From assembly GCF_029051685.1 (NCBI RefSeq), contig NZ_JAACFT010000001.1:326678-390677 (forward strand): DNA of 64,000 nt, in the 5' to 3' direction. Source of the DNA: Bradyrhizobium sp. CSA207 (GTDB lineage: Bacteria; Pseudomonadota; Alphaproteobacteria; Rhizobiales; Xanthobacteraceae). The position numbers and the translations under genes are program-made. Shown piece by piece: positions 38,719-47,128 of the stretch; positions within the stretch are counted from its first letter, which is position 1; every line of letters starts with the position of its first letter. Under the pieces are notes generated by a model. The model saw nothing but the letters and a program-made list of their open reading frames with translations. It searched no databases and was not told the DNA's origin.

Positions 38719-39818
38719 CCAGCCGGCATCCCGCCCTGTTGCATGCGGTGAAAGCGCAGCACCTGCTGCGCGGTCGAGCTGCGTAGGGCCTCGTACGTGT
38801 TGCGTAGGGTCAGCATGTCCGTCTGCGAGCCGCCGGACAGTTTTTCGCGCATGGCGATGATGGCCCGCACGCTTGGCCACGACATGCCGGCGACCTTGGC
38901 GAGGAGCATCACGCCCTCGGTGCGGCTCTCGATCATCATGTTCTCGGCGGTCTCGACCGTGACGCCGGCGAGCGCGGCGAGCCCTGCGTTGGTCTCGTCG
39001 AACTTGCCCTGCTCGGCGAAAGTCGCGACCTGGAATTCGTTGAGACGGCCGTCGTCGTGCAGCGACTTCACCAGCGCCCGCGCCATCTCGATCTGCCTCG
39101 TCATGGCGGCGGCGCGAACCCGCTGGGCGGCTTCCTGGACCACACTCGAGACTTCGTCGGCAAGCTCCGGATGGGCGGCTTCAAGCTTCCTGCGCACGCT
39201 GAGCGACGCCTTCGCGACCAGCTTCAGGTAATGATGGCGCGGCAGGTCGGGCCGCAGGCCGATGCAGCCGGCGAGGTCGTCGTCGCGTTCGGCGCGTGTG
39301 ACGAGCTCGGTGAGGCTGCCCTCGGAGAGCTGCGCGCCCGGATTCTTGACGGTCGATTGCACCACCTCTTCGTCGCCGCGCGTCACCAGCACGTCGGTCA
39401 ACGCTTCGGAGAGCACCCGCCGCAGCGAGATCGCCTTGAGATGCGCCTGGCCCCTGCTGTGCGCGATCTCGATCAAGGTTACCTCATCCAGGCGCTCCGA
39501 CTTCGTCAGCACAGGGCCGGCGACCTCGATGACCTCGTCGAGCGCGAGCGTGCGGATGATTTTGGGCGGCGCGGCCGTCATCGGCGCGAGGCGGTCGGCA
39601 AGCAGCGCCCTGGCCGACGTTTCGATCTGCCCGATCAGGCACTGGAACACGTCGTCGAACAGCCGGATATGGTCGTCGGAATAGTCCACCGCGTTGTTGA
39701 CGAAGAGATCGGTGACCCGGCGCAGCGTCTCGACGCGGCGCGCGACGGTGCCGTGCGAGAGTGCCGCCTGCAATTCGTCGAGCAGGTTTTCGGCTGGCTT
39801 GGCGGATTTGGATCTCAT
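38712..39818 (-). CDS. DUF2336 domain protein
   Basis: 368 residues, helical throughout and without membrane segments. Conserved DUF2336-type stretches are 'RRVETLRRVTDLFVNNAVDYSDDHIRLFDDVFQCLIGQIE' (about 23-62), 'VLTKSERLDEVTLIEIAHSRGQAHLKAI', and later 'AEQGKFDETNAGLAALAGVTVETAENMMIESRTEGVMLLAKVAGM'. The fold resembles HEAT-like helical repeats. Function unknown; members occur in alphaproteobacteria near signalling genes. It follows the GGDEF gene on the same strand with a 63-base gap. Confidence 0.88.
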   Translation of the reverse strand: MRSKSAKPAENLLDELQAALSHGTVARRVETLRRVTDLFVNNAVDYSDDHIRLFDDVFQCLIGQIETSARALLADRLAPMTAAPPKIIRTLALDEVIEVAGPVLTKSERLDEVTLIEIAHSRGQAHLKAISLRRVLSEALTDVLVTRGDEEVVQSTVKNPGAQLSEGSLTELVTRAERDDDLAGCIGLRPDLPRHHYLKLVAKASLSVRRKLEAAHPELADEVSSVVQEAAQRVRAAAMTRQIEMARALVKSLHDDGRLNEFQVATFAEQGKFDETNAGLAALAGVTVETAENMMIESRTEGVMLLAKVAGMSWPSVRAIIAMREKLSGGSQTDMLTLRNTYEALRSSTAQQVLRFHRMQQGGMPAGQ

Positions 39819-39881
39819 AGCCCTGTCCTGGAGCGTTCGATCCCGCGGCGGCTTCTGCGCGCCCCGGAGGAAATGGATTGG

Positions 39882-41033
39882 TCAGCTCGATGCAATACGG
39901 TTGCGCCCTTGCGCCTTGGCCGAATAGAGCGCGCGGTCGGCGCGCGCGAGAAACGTGTCGGCAGTATCGTTGTCGCGCAGCGTTACGACGCCGGCTGAAA
40001 TCGTCACGCGCATGCCGGGGGAGAATGCGCTCCAGTCGAGGTCCGCGACGATGCCGCGCAGCCGATCGAGCATACGCGACGCGACGTCGCCCGCCATTCC
40101 CGGCAGCAACAGCAAAAATTCCTCGCCGCCGTAACGGCCGAAACGATCGGCGGGGCGGATGTTGGCAAAAATCGTGATCGCGAAGGTGCGCAGCACCTCG
40201 TCGCCGACGGGATGACCGTGCGCGTCGTTGATGCGCTTGAACCAGTCGAGATCGATCAGTGCGATCGCGCAAGGCGTGGCCGCCTGCCGCGATATTTCAA
40301 TCTCGGCGTCGAGATGCCGCATGATGCAGCGGCGGTTGTAGGAGCCGGTGAGCTCGTCGAGCTCGGCGAGCTCCTCGATGCGCTGATACGCGGCCTTCAG
40401 CTCGATGCTGCGCCGGTACAGGATCTTCCGCAGCGTCGCGCCGAATAGGCCGAGAAAGGCGCACTGGCCGATCACGAGGACGAAGCAGAGCATCGAGGCG
40501 GCCCGCTCGAGGCGGGTTCCGACCGGAAGTCCGATCGGCAGGTCCGAGGCCAGGAAGACCAAGCCGAGCCCGCAGGTTGCGAGACCCCAGGTGACCATCG
40601 CTTGGCTCGACGTCATGCGCAGCGTACCGAACGCGAAGATCAGGAACAGGACGGCGATGAAGGCAATCCCGACTGTCGGCGCCGACACCAGGAACATGAA
40701 TTGCAGCGCCATGTGCGCTGAGATCTGGAACACGGTGAGATAGTGATCGCTGTGGCGGTCGCCGACGCCGGCTTCCGATAGCACCGCGAACGTGCCGATG
40801 ATGAGCAGGCCGCCGAGCCAGAACAGCGAGGGAACAGCCATCGCGACCGCGCCGTCACGGGCGTAAAGCAGCAGAACCGACGCGCCGAGCGAGTAGCTTA
40901 CGACCTGGCCGGCATACATCTGGCGACGCTGCCGCATACGCCGCGCGCGCATTTCCGGCATCGTCGCGTCGGAGGTCAACGCGACGGCTTCTGCGGCATT
41001 CCGGTCCGGGAGGGATGTCGCGGCCGTGCTCAT
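39882..41033 (-). CDS. Membrane-bound diguanylate cyclase (GGDEF)
   Basis: 383 residues. Six membrane helices fill about 40-215 ('VVSYSLGASVLLLYARDGAVAM', 'FWLGGLLIIGTFAVL', 'MFLVSAPTVGIAFIAVLFLIF', and others). A short helical linker leads to the GGDEF domain (about 235-383): 'DELTGSYNRRCIMRHLDAEI', 'IDLDWFKRINDAHGHPVGDEVL', and the active site 'RYGGEEFLLLLPG'. An allosteric RxxD site is not obvious: 'LDRLRGIVADLD' precedes by a different spacing. It makes cyclic di-GMP in response to an unknown membrane signal. Confidence 0.94.
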   Translation of the reverse strand: MSTAATSLPDRNAAEAVALTSDATMPEMRARRMRQRRQMYAGQVVSYSLGASVLLLYARDGAVAMAVPSLFWLGGLLIIGTFAVLSEAGVGDRHSDHYLTVFQISAHMALQFMFLVSAPTVGIAFIAVLFLIFAFGTLRMTSSQAMVTWGLATCGLGLVFLASDLPIGLPVGTRLERAASMLCFVLVIGQCAFLGLFGATLRKILYRRSIELKAAYQRIEELAELDELTGSYNRRCIMRHLDAEIEISRQAATPCAIALIDLDWFKRINDAHGHPVGDEVLRTFAITIFANIRPADRFGRYGGEEFLLLLPGMAGDVASRMLDRLRGIVADLDWSAFSPGMRVTISAGVVTLRDNDTADTFLARADRALYSAKAQGRNRIASS

Positions 41034-41466
41034 GGTCTCGCCATTGGTGGATGTCAGTCCAAAAATCTACGTGGCAAGCCTTTAGGTTTGGTATCCTCGC
41101 CGCGGATCCAGGCTTGCTGCACCGCCAAAATGGTCTCGATCCGATAGGGAAATTAGCGAGCGATTAGGGATCGCCGGCAATCGGGCCGCGGGGCCTTCAG
41201 GATGCGCTGCGCAAGGCTGTGTTATGGACCGAGGCTTGGTAAGGTCGCGGGGGCCCTGCGCGGTCTTCGGCGGGAAAGTGTTTTAGTATTATGTTACCGA
41301 CTTGGATGAGGGCGATCCGGTGCCCTGGATGGCTACAGGAAAATACGCTGATGTGGGGTAGATCACACGGGCGCCCGTATGAACGCGGTAAGTTCAAGAT
41401 TCTTGCGTCTTCCGTCGAACCGTCCGCCGTTCCGACCCGACCAACTTTGCGAGACGGCCTTTGAGC
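41034..41466. other. Gene-free stretch between divergent GGDEF and ECF sigma genes
   Basis: About 430 bases. The short open frames here show no family resemblance. It must hold the promoters of both neighbours. An inverted GAAC-N7-GTTC occurs near 41385-41399, which is not the direct-repeat LexA box. I see no repeat, RNA gene or clear terminator. Confidence 0.5.
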
Positions 41467-42030
41467 GTGACACAGGCGGCTTCGGACGAGATCCTGATCG
41501 CCCGGATCGCTCAAGGCGATCGGCTCGCCATGCAGGTGCTGTACGGGCGGCACCATGTCAGGGTGTATCGGTTCGGCCTAAGGCTCGTGCGGGACGAGCA
41601 GAAGGCGGAAGACCTCATCAGCGAGGTATTTCTCGACGTCTGGCGCCAAGCCGGCAAGTTCGAGGGCCGATCCGCCGTTTCCACCTGGCTGCTGGCAATC
41701 ACCCGATTCAAGGCCCTGTCTGCACTCCGGCGCAGGAAGGATTTTGAGTTGGACGACGACGCCGCGAATGCGATCGAAGATACGTCCGACGATCCGGAAA
41801 CGGTGGTGCAGAAGAAGGATACCAGTGCAGCGTTGCGGGAGTGTTTGACGGGCCTCTCGCCGGACCATCGGGAAATCGTCGATCTCGTCTACTACCACGA
41901 GAAGTCCGTGGAAGAAGTGGCCGAAATCGTCGGGATACCGGAGAACACTGTGAAGACGCGCTTGTTCTATGCGCGCAAGAAATTGGCCGAACTGCTGAAG
42001 GCAGCCGGCATTGAGCGAGGCTGGCCATGA
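41467..42030 (+). CDS. ECF-type sigma factor
   Basis: 187 residues from GTG 41467, nine bases after GAGACGG; a TTG six bases upstream (41461) is also in frame. Region 2: 'RDEQKAEDLISEVFLDVWRQAGKFEG' and 'AVSTWLLAITRFKALSALRRRK'. Region 4: 'LSPDHREIVDLVYYHEKSVEEVAEIVGIPENTVKTRLFYARKKLAELL'. Its stop overlaps the start of the anti-sigma gene in ATGA. The third gene of the likely operon is an exported subtilase. Target promoters are not known. Confidence 0.93.
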   Translation: MTQAASDEILIARIAQGDRLAMQVLYGRHHVRVYRFGLRLVRDEQKAEDLISEVFLDVWRQAGKFEGRSAVSTWLLAITRFKALSALRRRKDFELDDDAANAIEDTSDDPETVVQKKDTSAALRECLTGLSPDHREIVDLVYYHEKSVEEVAEIVGIPENTVKTRLFYARKKLAELLKAAGIERGWP

Positions 42031-42722
42031 TGGCATTGAGCAAGAAGATGCTGGAGCAAGAGCCCAGTGAAATCGAGATGCTGCTGCCGTGGCACGCCGC
42101 CGGCACGCTGAATGCCCGTGACGCCCGCCGCGTCGAGGACGCGCTGGCGCGGGATCCGGCGCTCGCCAGGCAATATGCCGCGATCCGCGGCGAGTACGAG
42201 GAAACCATCCATTTGAACGAGAGCCTCGGCGCGCCGTCGGCACGTGCGATGCAGAAGTTGTTCGCCGCGATCGACGCCGAGCCAGCGCGGGCAACGGGCG
42301 CGCTGCCGCTATCGGCGCGCATCTCGACCTTCTTCGCGAGCCTGTCGCCGCGCGCGCTGGCGTGGTCGGCGAGCCTCGGCGCGATCGCGCTGCTGCTCCA
42401 GGCCGGTGTCATCGGCGCCGTGCTGATGAAGAGCCAGACCGCAACCTTCCAGACGGCCTCGCTCTCCACCAACGCCCCGATCACGCGCGAGCTGGGAGCG
42501 ACCTCCGCACCGGCGCGCGCGCTGGTGCGCTTTACGCCCGAGGCGCGGGTGGCCGACATCACCTCGCTGCTTGACAGCTATCAGGCCTCGATCATCGACG
42601 GTGCCAAGGGCGGCATGTTCCGCCTCCAGTTCGACAAGGCGATGAGCCAGGACGAGCTCGCCTCGCTGCTCGGCAAGATGCAGCGCGAGAAGTTCGTCAA
42701 TCTCGCCGTGGCGGCGCCGTAA
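42027..42722 (+). CDS. Membrane anti-sigma factor (non-zinc type)
   Basis: 231 residues. The N-terminal domain resembles anti-sigma regulators ('MLLPWHAAGTLNARDARRVEDALARDPALARQYAAIRGEYEE') but lacks the Hx3Cx2C zinc site. One membrane helix at about 113-133 ('LGAIALLLQAGVIGAVLM'). The periplasmic part ends 'FRLQFDKAMSQDELASLLGKMQREKFVNLAVAAP'. It lies between the sigma factor (overlapping start) and the subtilase gene 15 bases downstream, which suggests that the protease may be a target or a regulator of this pair. Confidence 0.85.
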   Translation: MMALSKKMLEQEPSEIEMLLPWHAAGTLNARDARRVEDALARDPALARQYAAIRGEYEETIHLNESLGAPSARAMQKLFAAIDAEPARATGALPLSARISTFFASLSPRALAWSASLGAIALLLQAGVIGAVLMKSQTATFQTASLSTNAPITRELGATSAPARALVRFTPEARVADITSLLDSYQASIIDGAKGGMFRLQFDKAMSQDELASLLGKMQREKFVNLAVAAP

Positions 42723-42737
42723 GGCGTCTCTGAGATC

Positions 42738-44456
42738 ATGCCGCGCAAGTCCAATCGCAAGTCCAATGGTGGGGTAAGAGCCGGGGCCTACGCTTCGTCG
42801 GTCGGAGCCGGGCTCCTGCTCGCCTGTCTCGGCATCGAGGTCGCGCAGGCGCAAGCGATCATGCGGACGCCGACCATCAGTGTCCCCTCGCGCACGCCGA
42901 CCATCTCTCCCAGCGTTGCCGCACGGGTCGGCCCGGGTGCTGCCGCAAGAGTGGTTGCCGTCGACCGCGCTCCCCGTGTGGTGACAACCCCACGGATCCC
43001 GTCGGCGCGGATGGCGCCGACGCCGGTGCTGCCCTATGCGCGCTATTCGCCGAACCTCTATCCGGCCTGCACCGCGCCGTATCGTGACGCCGCCGGCGAG
43101 TGCCTGGCGCAACCGAATGCGGATGGCGGCGGCTCCGGAAAGTCCGATAAAAAGAGCGCCGGCACTGGCCGCCGCAACAACACGCCAGTTGCCGCGAACC
43201 TGCGAGCCTTCGCCAACGAATTCGTCGCCGAGATCGATAGTGCTCTGTCACTGACCGAAGCCGACGAGCTTGCCCGCAGGCACGGCCTGGAGCGCATCGC
43301 ATCGGAGAATTTTCCGCTGATCGGGGCCACGATCGGCCTGTTCCGCATCACCGACGGGCGGTCTTCCGAGACCGTGCGGCGCGAATTCGCCGCCGACGGC
43401 AGCGTGCGCTCGCTCCAGCCGAACTTCCGCTACGTGCTCCAGGACCAGAGATCGCCGGTGCCGACCGAGGGCGACCCGGCGCAATATGCGCTGGCAAAGC
43501 TGCGCCTGCCGCAGGCCCATACGCTGGCGCACGGCGCCAACGTCACGGTCGCGGTGATCGATTCCGGGATCGACGCCAGGCATCCGGAGCTTGCCAATTC
43601 CATCGCCGACAATTTCGATGCGCTCGGCAGCCCCGAGGGCCCGCACATCCACGGTACCGGCATCGCCGGCGTCATCGTCGCGCATGCGCGGCTGATGGGG
43701 AGCGCGCCGGAGGCGCGCATCATCGCCATCCGCGCTTTCGGCGGCACCACGGGCGGTGCCGAGAGTTCTTCCTACGTCATCCTGCGCTCGCTGAACTACG
43801 CCGCCGAGCACGGCGCGCAGATCGTCAATATGAGCTTTGCCGGTCCGAAAGACACGGTGATCGAACGCGCCATCGCGGCGACCGCCGCGCGCGGCCTGGT
43901 GCTGATTGCGGCGGCCGGCAATGCGGGGGCGAAATCGCCGCCGCTCTATCCCGCCGCCAATCCCAACGTGATCGCGGTCAGCGCCACCGACCAGCAGGAC
44001 AGGCTGTTCACCGCGTCCAACCGCGGTAATTACATCGCGCTTGCTGCGCCCGGCGTCGACATCTTCCTGCCGGCGCCGGACGGCAAATATCAGATGACGT
44101 CGGGCACCTCGTTCTCGGCCGCCTATGTCTCCGGCGTCGCGGCACTGCTGCTGGAACGCAATTACGCGCTGAAGCCGGAAGCGCTGCGCATGACGCTTGC
44201 AAAGACCGCGCGCGACCTCGGCTCGCCCGGCCGTGACGAGCTGTTCGGCGACGGTGAGGTGGACGCCTTTGCCGCCGTCATGGCCGTTCCGGCCGATAGC
44301 GCCACGCCCGTTGCCGCCGCGTCCGGTACAACTAAAAGTGAAGATATCGGGAAGCGTCGCGACGAGCCTGGTATCCGCGCAATAGAGCAACCCTCGCTGT
44401 CGAGCGCGGACGATAAATCCGCGGTTTCTCAGGCAGATAGGCCGTCGACGCGATAG
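42738..44456 (+). CDS. Exported S8 (subtilisin-like) serine protease
   Basis: 572 residues. Signal peptide at about 20-40 ('SSVGAGLLLACLGIEVAQAQA'). A Pro/Arg/Thr-rich stretch and a propeptide-like region (about 170-240) precede the catalytic domain. Triad: D275 in 'VAVIDSGIDARHPEL', H305 in 'HIHGTGIAGVI', S458 in 'TSGTSFSAAYVSGVAAL', with the oxyanion Asn in 'IAAAGNAGAKSPPLYPA'. The C-terminal 70 residues are low complexity. All catalytic residues are present, so it should be active in the periplasm or outside. Third gene of the ECF sigma/anti-sigma operon. Confidence 0.94.
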   Translation: MPRKSNRKSNGGVRAGAYASSVGAGLLLACLGIEVAQAQAIMRTPTISVPSRTPTISPSVAARVGPGAAARVVAVDRAPRVVTTPRIPSARMAPTPVLPYARYSPNLYPACTAPYRDAAGECLAQPNADGGGSGKSDKKSAGTGRRNNTPVAANLRAFANEFVAEIDSALSLTEADELARRHGLERIASENFPLIGATIGLFRITDGRSSETVRREFAADGSVRSLQPNFRYVLQDQRSPVPTEGDPAQYALAKLRLPQAHTLAHGANVTVAVIDSGIDARHPELANSIADNFDALGSPEGPHIHGTGIAGVIVAHARLMGSAPEARIIAIRAFGGTTGGAESSSYVILRSLNYAAEHGAQIVNMSFAGPKDTVIERAIAATAARGLVLIAAAGNAGAKSPPLYPAANPNVIAVSATDQQDRLFTASNRGNYIALAAPGVDIFLPAPDGKYQMTSGTSFSAAYVSGVAALLLERNYALKPEALRMTLAKTARDLGSPGRDELFGDGEVDAFAAVMAVPADSATPVAAASGTTKSEDIGKRRDEPGIRAIEQPSLSSADDKSAVSQADRPSTR

Positions 44457-44939
44457 CAGCTGCTTCAGAGCTGCACGCGGCGCGAGGGTCAAAAAATCGA
44501 ACGCCGCATTGAACGTTCAGCCAGCTGCCACGACCAAATTATGTGGGAGCGGTCATCCCTCCCCATCAGTCATATTAGGCGCGAGCGCCCATCCACCCCA
44601 AGCGCTTATATGGCTCGACCCGTCCGGTTGTCCCCCCGGACGGGTCTTTTCTTTTCAAATGTCCAATTCCTCGAAGCGGCGCACGACATCAGCTTCTGGT
44701 TGAGAGAGCGCGGCTGCGTCATCGCCATCGCCCCGGGCGGCGCCCCGCAGGCGCGTTATGCTTGTGCGAGGCTTGACTCGAAAACCCCTTAAACTCCGCA
44801 CGAGTACGGTGTTTGACGACGAATATCGTGTCGTTGCTGGACAAGCCAAAACTTTTCCACAAAATATTCATGTCGCGTCTAAATTGATTCGTGTGCGTTG
44901 CGTCCCCGCGTCCGTATTTTTCTCCTGACGGGCTGGTCC
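44457..44939. other. Gene-free stretch downstream of the subtilase, with one strong terminator
   Basis: About 480 bases without a convincing protein gene. The strong terminator at 44617-44650 lies 160 bases after the subtilase stop, which leaves room for a long 3' tail or a small RNA at about 44500-44650. The rest up to the next gene is less GC-rich in places and likely holds the promoter of the TIGR03809-type gene ('TTGACT' near 44774 is a weak -35 candidate). Confidence 0.45.
44617..44650 (+). terminator. Intrinsic terminator
   Basis: Eleven-base-pair perfect stem, GACCCGTCCGG (44617-44627) with CCGGACGGGTC (44636-44646), an eight-base loop and TTTTCTTTT after it. Clear rightward terminator. 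Confidence 0.9.
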
Positions 44940-45482
44940 ATGACACATCGCCAAGAGTCCGTTCGCGCCGTGGCTTGCGGTCGCGACATTGCAGCGCGCT
45001 GGTGCGCGCTCGCCGAACAGCGGCTGGAACATTTGACTGAAATGTTCGAGACCGGACGCTGGCGCCGCTATCACTCCGAGCTCGCATTCCTCGAAAACAT
45101 CCAGGAAGCCAAGCGCGCCGTTCAGACCTGGCGCGCCATCGCAACCGGCGAGGATGTGGCGGCGGCCGCCGCGAGCGTAACGCCCGCATTCGGCTGGTCG
45201 CCTGCGACGATGCCTCGCATCGCGCCGCGCGAACAGGCGCAGACCGTACAGCCGAAGGCCGTGCACATCGCGCCCGAGACCGCCGTGCCGGTGGCGCTCG
45301 ACCCCACGCCGGACGTGCTCGCCGAAATCACCGAAACCCCGATCGCGCCGCTCGCCGCGCTTCTCCAGCAGTTCTCGCCCCCGGCGGACGAAATCGTCGC
45401 AGCCCCCGACCGCGTCGTCGAGTTCACCCTGAGCTTCGACGGCATCGAGGCGAAGTACCCGCTGCTGCGGAACACGTTTTAG
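44940..45482 (+). CDS. TIGR03809-type conserved hypothetical protein
   Basis: 180 residues from ATG 44940 ('MTHRQESVRAVACGRDIAARWCALAEQR'); a GTG 14 codons upstream is less likely. The N-terminal third is helical with 'RLEHLTEMFETGRWRRYHSELAFLENIQEAKRAVQTWRAI'. The rest is Ala/Pro-rich and ends 'VEFTLSFDGIEAKYPLLRNTF'. From memory this matches the short rhizobial family TIGR03809, which occurs beside TIGR03808; that pairing is seen here with the opposing gene at 45.7-47 kb. No known function. Not exported by any visible signal. Confidence 0.75.
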   Translation: MTHRQESVRAVACGRDIAARWCALAEQRLEHLTEMFETGRWRRYHSELAFLENIQEAKRAVQTWRAIATGEDVAAAAASVTPAFGWSPATMPRIAPREQAQTVQPKAVHIAPETAVPVALDPTPDVLAEITETPIAPLAALLQQFSPPADEIVAAPDRVVEFTLSFDGIEAKYPLLRNTF

Positions 45483-45516
45483 CTTCTGAAGCTCTGGTGC
45501 CGGCCAAACACGCCGC

Positions 45517-45658
45517 CGTCGTCCTGGCGAAGGCCAGGTGAACTCAGGGGACCCATACCGCGGAATCTCTCAAGAGGACACCGCGGCCGCTACCGCCCAT
45601 AGAGCCCTATCCTGGGATAATGGGTCCTGGATCTGCGCTTCGCTGGTCGAGGACGACA
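45517..45658. repeat. Intergenic repeat (CGTCCTGGCGAAGGCCAGG family)
   Basis: Contains the hairpin 'CCTGGCGAAGGCCAGG', then 'GACCCATACCGC' and 'GGATAATGGGTCCTGGATCTGCGCTTCGC'; 'GGACCCAT' and 'ATGGGTCC' are inverted copies about 80 bases apart. It fills the space between the converging TIGR03809- and TIGR03808-type genes. This layout is typical of an intergenic repeat element in Bradyrhizobium. Confidence 0.7.
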
Positions 45659-45669
45659 CCGAGAGTGTC

Positions 45670-47040
45670 CTACCGCCGCACCGCATTGCCGCCGACCACG
45701 ACCTGCGCAAAGCGCTGGGCGCCGTCTGCCGACAGGTCCGCCGTCACCGCGCGCGCATGGTCGAGGCCGACCACGGCGCCGCGCGGGGTCTCGGAGATCA
45801 TGTTGTTGTTGACGAGCGCGGTGCCGGCGCCCGGCACCACGGAGACGCCGACGCCGGCCAGCGCCTTGCGGATCACATTGCCGGTGATCGCGACGTCGCG
45901 CAGGTACTTGCCCCACCCGGCGACGATGCCATAGGACGGCGCGTTCTCGATCACGTTGCCGGTCACGGAGGTATCCGCCTCGATGTAGATGCCGACGCCG
46001 GCATCGTCATCCGGCGCGGTCCCGATCGGCCGCTTCGGGATCAAATTGCGGATGATGTTGCCCTGGACCACGGCGATGCGGCCGCCTTCGTTGAAGTTGC
46101 AGACGGAAACGCCGACGGCGGCGCCATCCACCGTGTTGTTGGAGATCACGGCCGCCTCGAACGCGAACTCCGAATAGAGCGCGACCTCGCGCACGTCGCT
46201 GACGCTGTTGCCGGTAATGTGGATGTTCGAGGCCGAGTTTCCGCGCACCGCGGAATAGTCGCAATTCCTGATACGATTGCCGCGGACGATCACATTGCCG
46301 GCGCGGAAGGCGTTGATGGCGTTGCCGTACTGGCCGGAGCCGCCGGGGCCGGCCTTGATGTCCTCGATGCGGTTGTCGGCGACCAGGGTGCCGTCATCGC
46401 CGATGGACGTGCGCAGGATCTCGATGCCGTTGTCATTGGTGCCGATGATGGTGTTGCGGGAGACGCCGAGGCCCTTGGCATCGAACGAGACCACGGCTGT
46501 GACCGCGATGCTGGTAAAGATGTTGCCGGAGATGTCGCCGGATACCTGCTCGAGCCAGATGCCGCTGCCGCCGGAGCCCGTCATTTCGCAATCGGTAATG
46601 CGGACGTCGCGGCCGCCGAGGCAATGGATCAGTCCGCGCCGCGTCGGCAGCGCAATGCCGCCGCCGTCGAAGGTGATGCCGGAAAGGCCGATGGAATCCG
46701 AGCCGTCGCTCTCGATCATTGAAGGGCCGCCGGTGAAGACAATCTTGGTCGCGCCGCGCACGCCGATCAGCTGCGCGCCATTCGGTAGCCGGAGCAATCC
46801 GCTGAGGTAGACCCCGGGCGGCAGCGCCAGCGGCATTTGCGCCCGCGCGGCCTCGTCGATGGCGCGCTGGAGCACGCGGGTCTGATCCTCGTTGCTCCCG
46901 GGCCGCACGCCATACTGGGTCGCATCGCGGCCGAGCAGGGACGTCAAAGGCGCCGCACGCGCGGCATCGGCGGGCATGGCCAGTGCGCCGGCGATGCCGG
47001 TGGCCGAGGCTCCGATGAGATGACGACGGTTGAGGGTCAT
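45670..47040 (-). CDS. Tat-exported right-handed beta-helix repeat protein (TIGR03808 type)
   Basis: 456 residues. Twin-arginine signal 'MTLNRRHLIGASATGIAGAL'. The body is a parallel beta-helix: many short turns with the pattern G-N-x-I/V, such as 'VSRNTIIGTNDNGIEIL', 'VRGNRIRNCDYSAVRGN', 'ITGNSVSDVREVALY', 'VQGNIIRNLIPKRP' and 'ITGNVIRKALAGVGV'. The opening 'LLGRDATQYGVRPGSNEDQTRVLQRAIDEA' is that of pectate-lyase-like proteins. TIGR03808 is described as a Tat-exported repeat family without known activity. It likely acts on an exopolysaccharide; no catalytic residue can be pointed out. It converges on the TIGR03809-type gene. Confidence 0.85.
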   Translation of the reverse strand: MTLNRRHLIGASATGIAGALAMPADAARAAPLTSLLGRDATQYGVRPGSNEDQTRVLQRAIDEAARAQMPLALPPGVYLSGLLRLPNGAQLIGVRGATKIVFTGGPSMIESDGSDSIGLSGITFDGGGIALPTRRGLIHCLGGRDVRITDCEMTGSGGSGIWLEQVSGDISGNIFTSIAVTAVVSFDAKGLGVSRNTIIGTNDNGIEILRTSIGDDGTLVADNRIEDIKAGPGGSGQYGNAINAFRAGNVIVRGNRIRNCDYSAVRGNSASNIHITGNSVSDVREVALYSEFAFEAAVISNNTVDGAAVGVSVCNFNEGGRIAVVQGNIIRNLIPKRPIGTAPDDDAGVGIYIEADTSVTGNVIENAPSYGIVAGWGKYLRDVAITGNVIRKALAGVGVSVVPGAGTALVNNNMISETPRGAVVGLDHARAVTADLSADGAQRFAQVVVGGNAVRR

Positions 47041-47128
47041 GGCGCGTCCTCCGGCGGACGCGGGAGATGTCCGCAGCGGTTAGGTAGCGCAGCGCGCTCG
47101 GGGGCCGTGAGGATTGTTCGCAGTAGGG

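Noticed and set aside
44495..44520. LexA-like GAAC repeats
   Set aside because: The spacing is eight bases, not seven, and the site lies downstream of the subtilase rather than before a damage gene.
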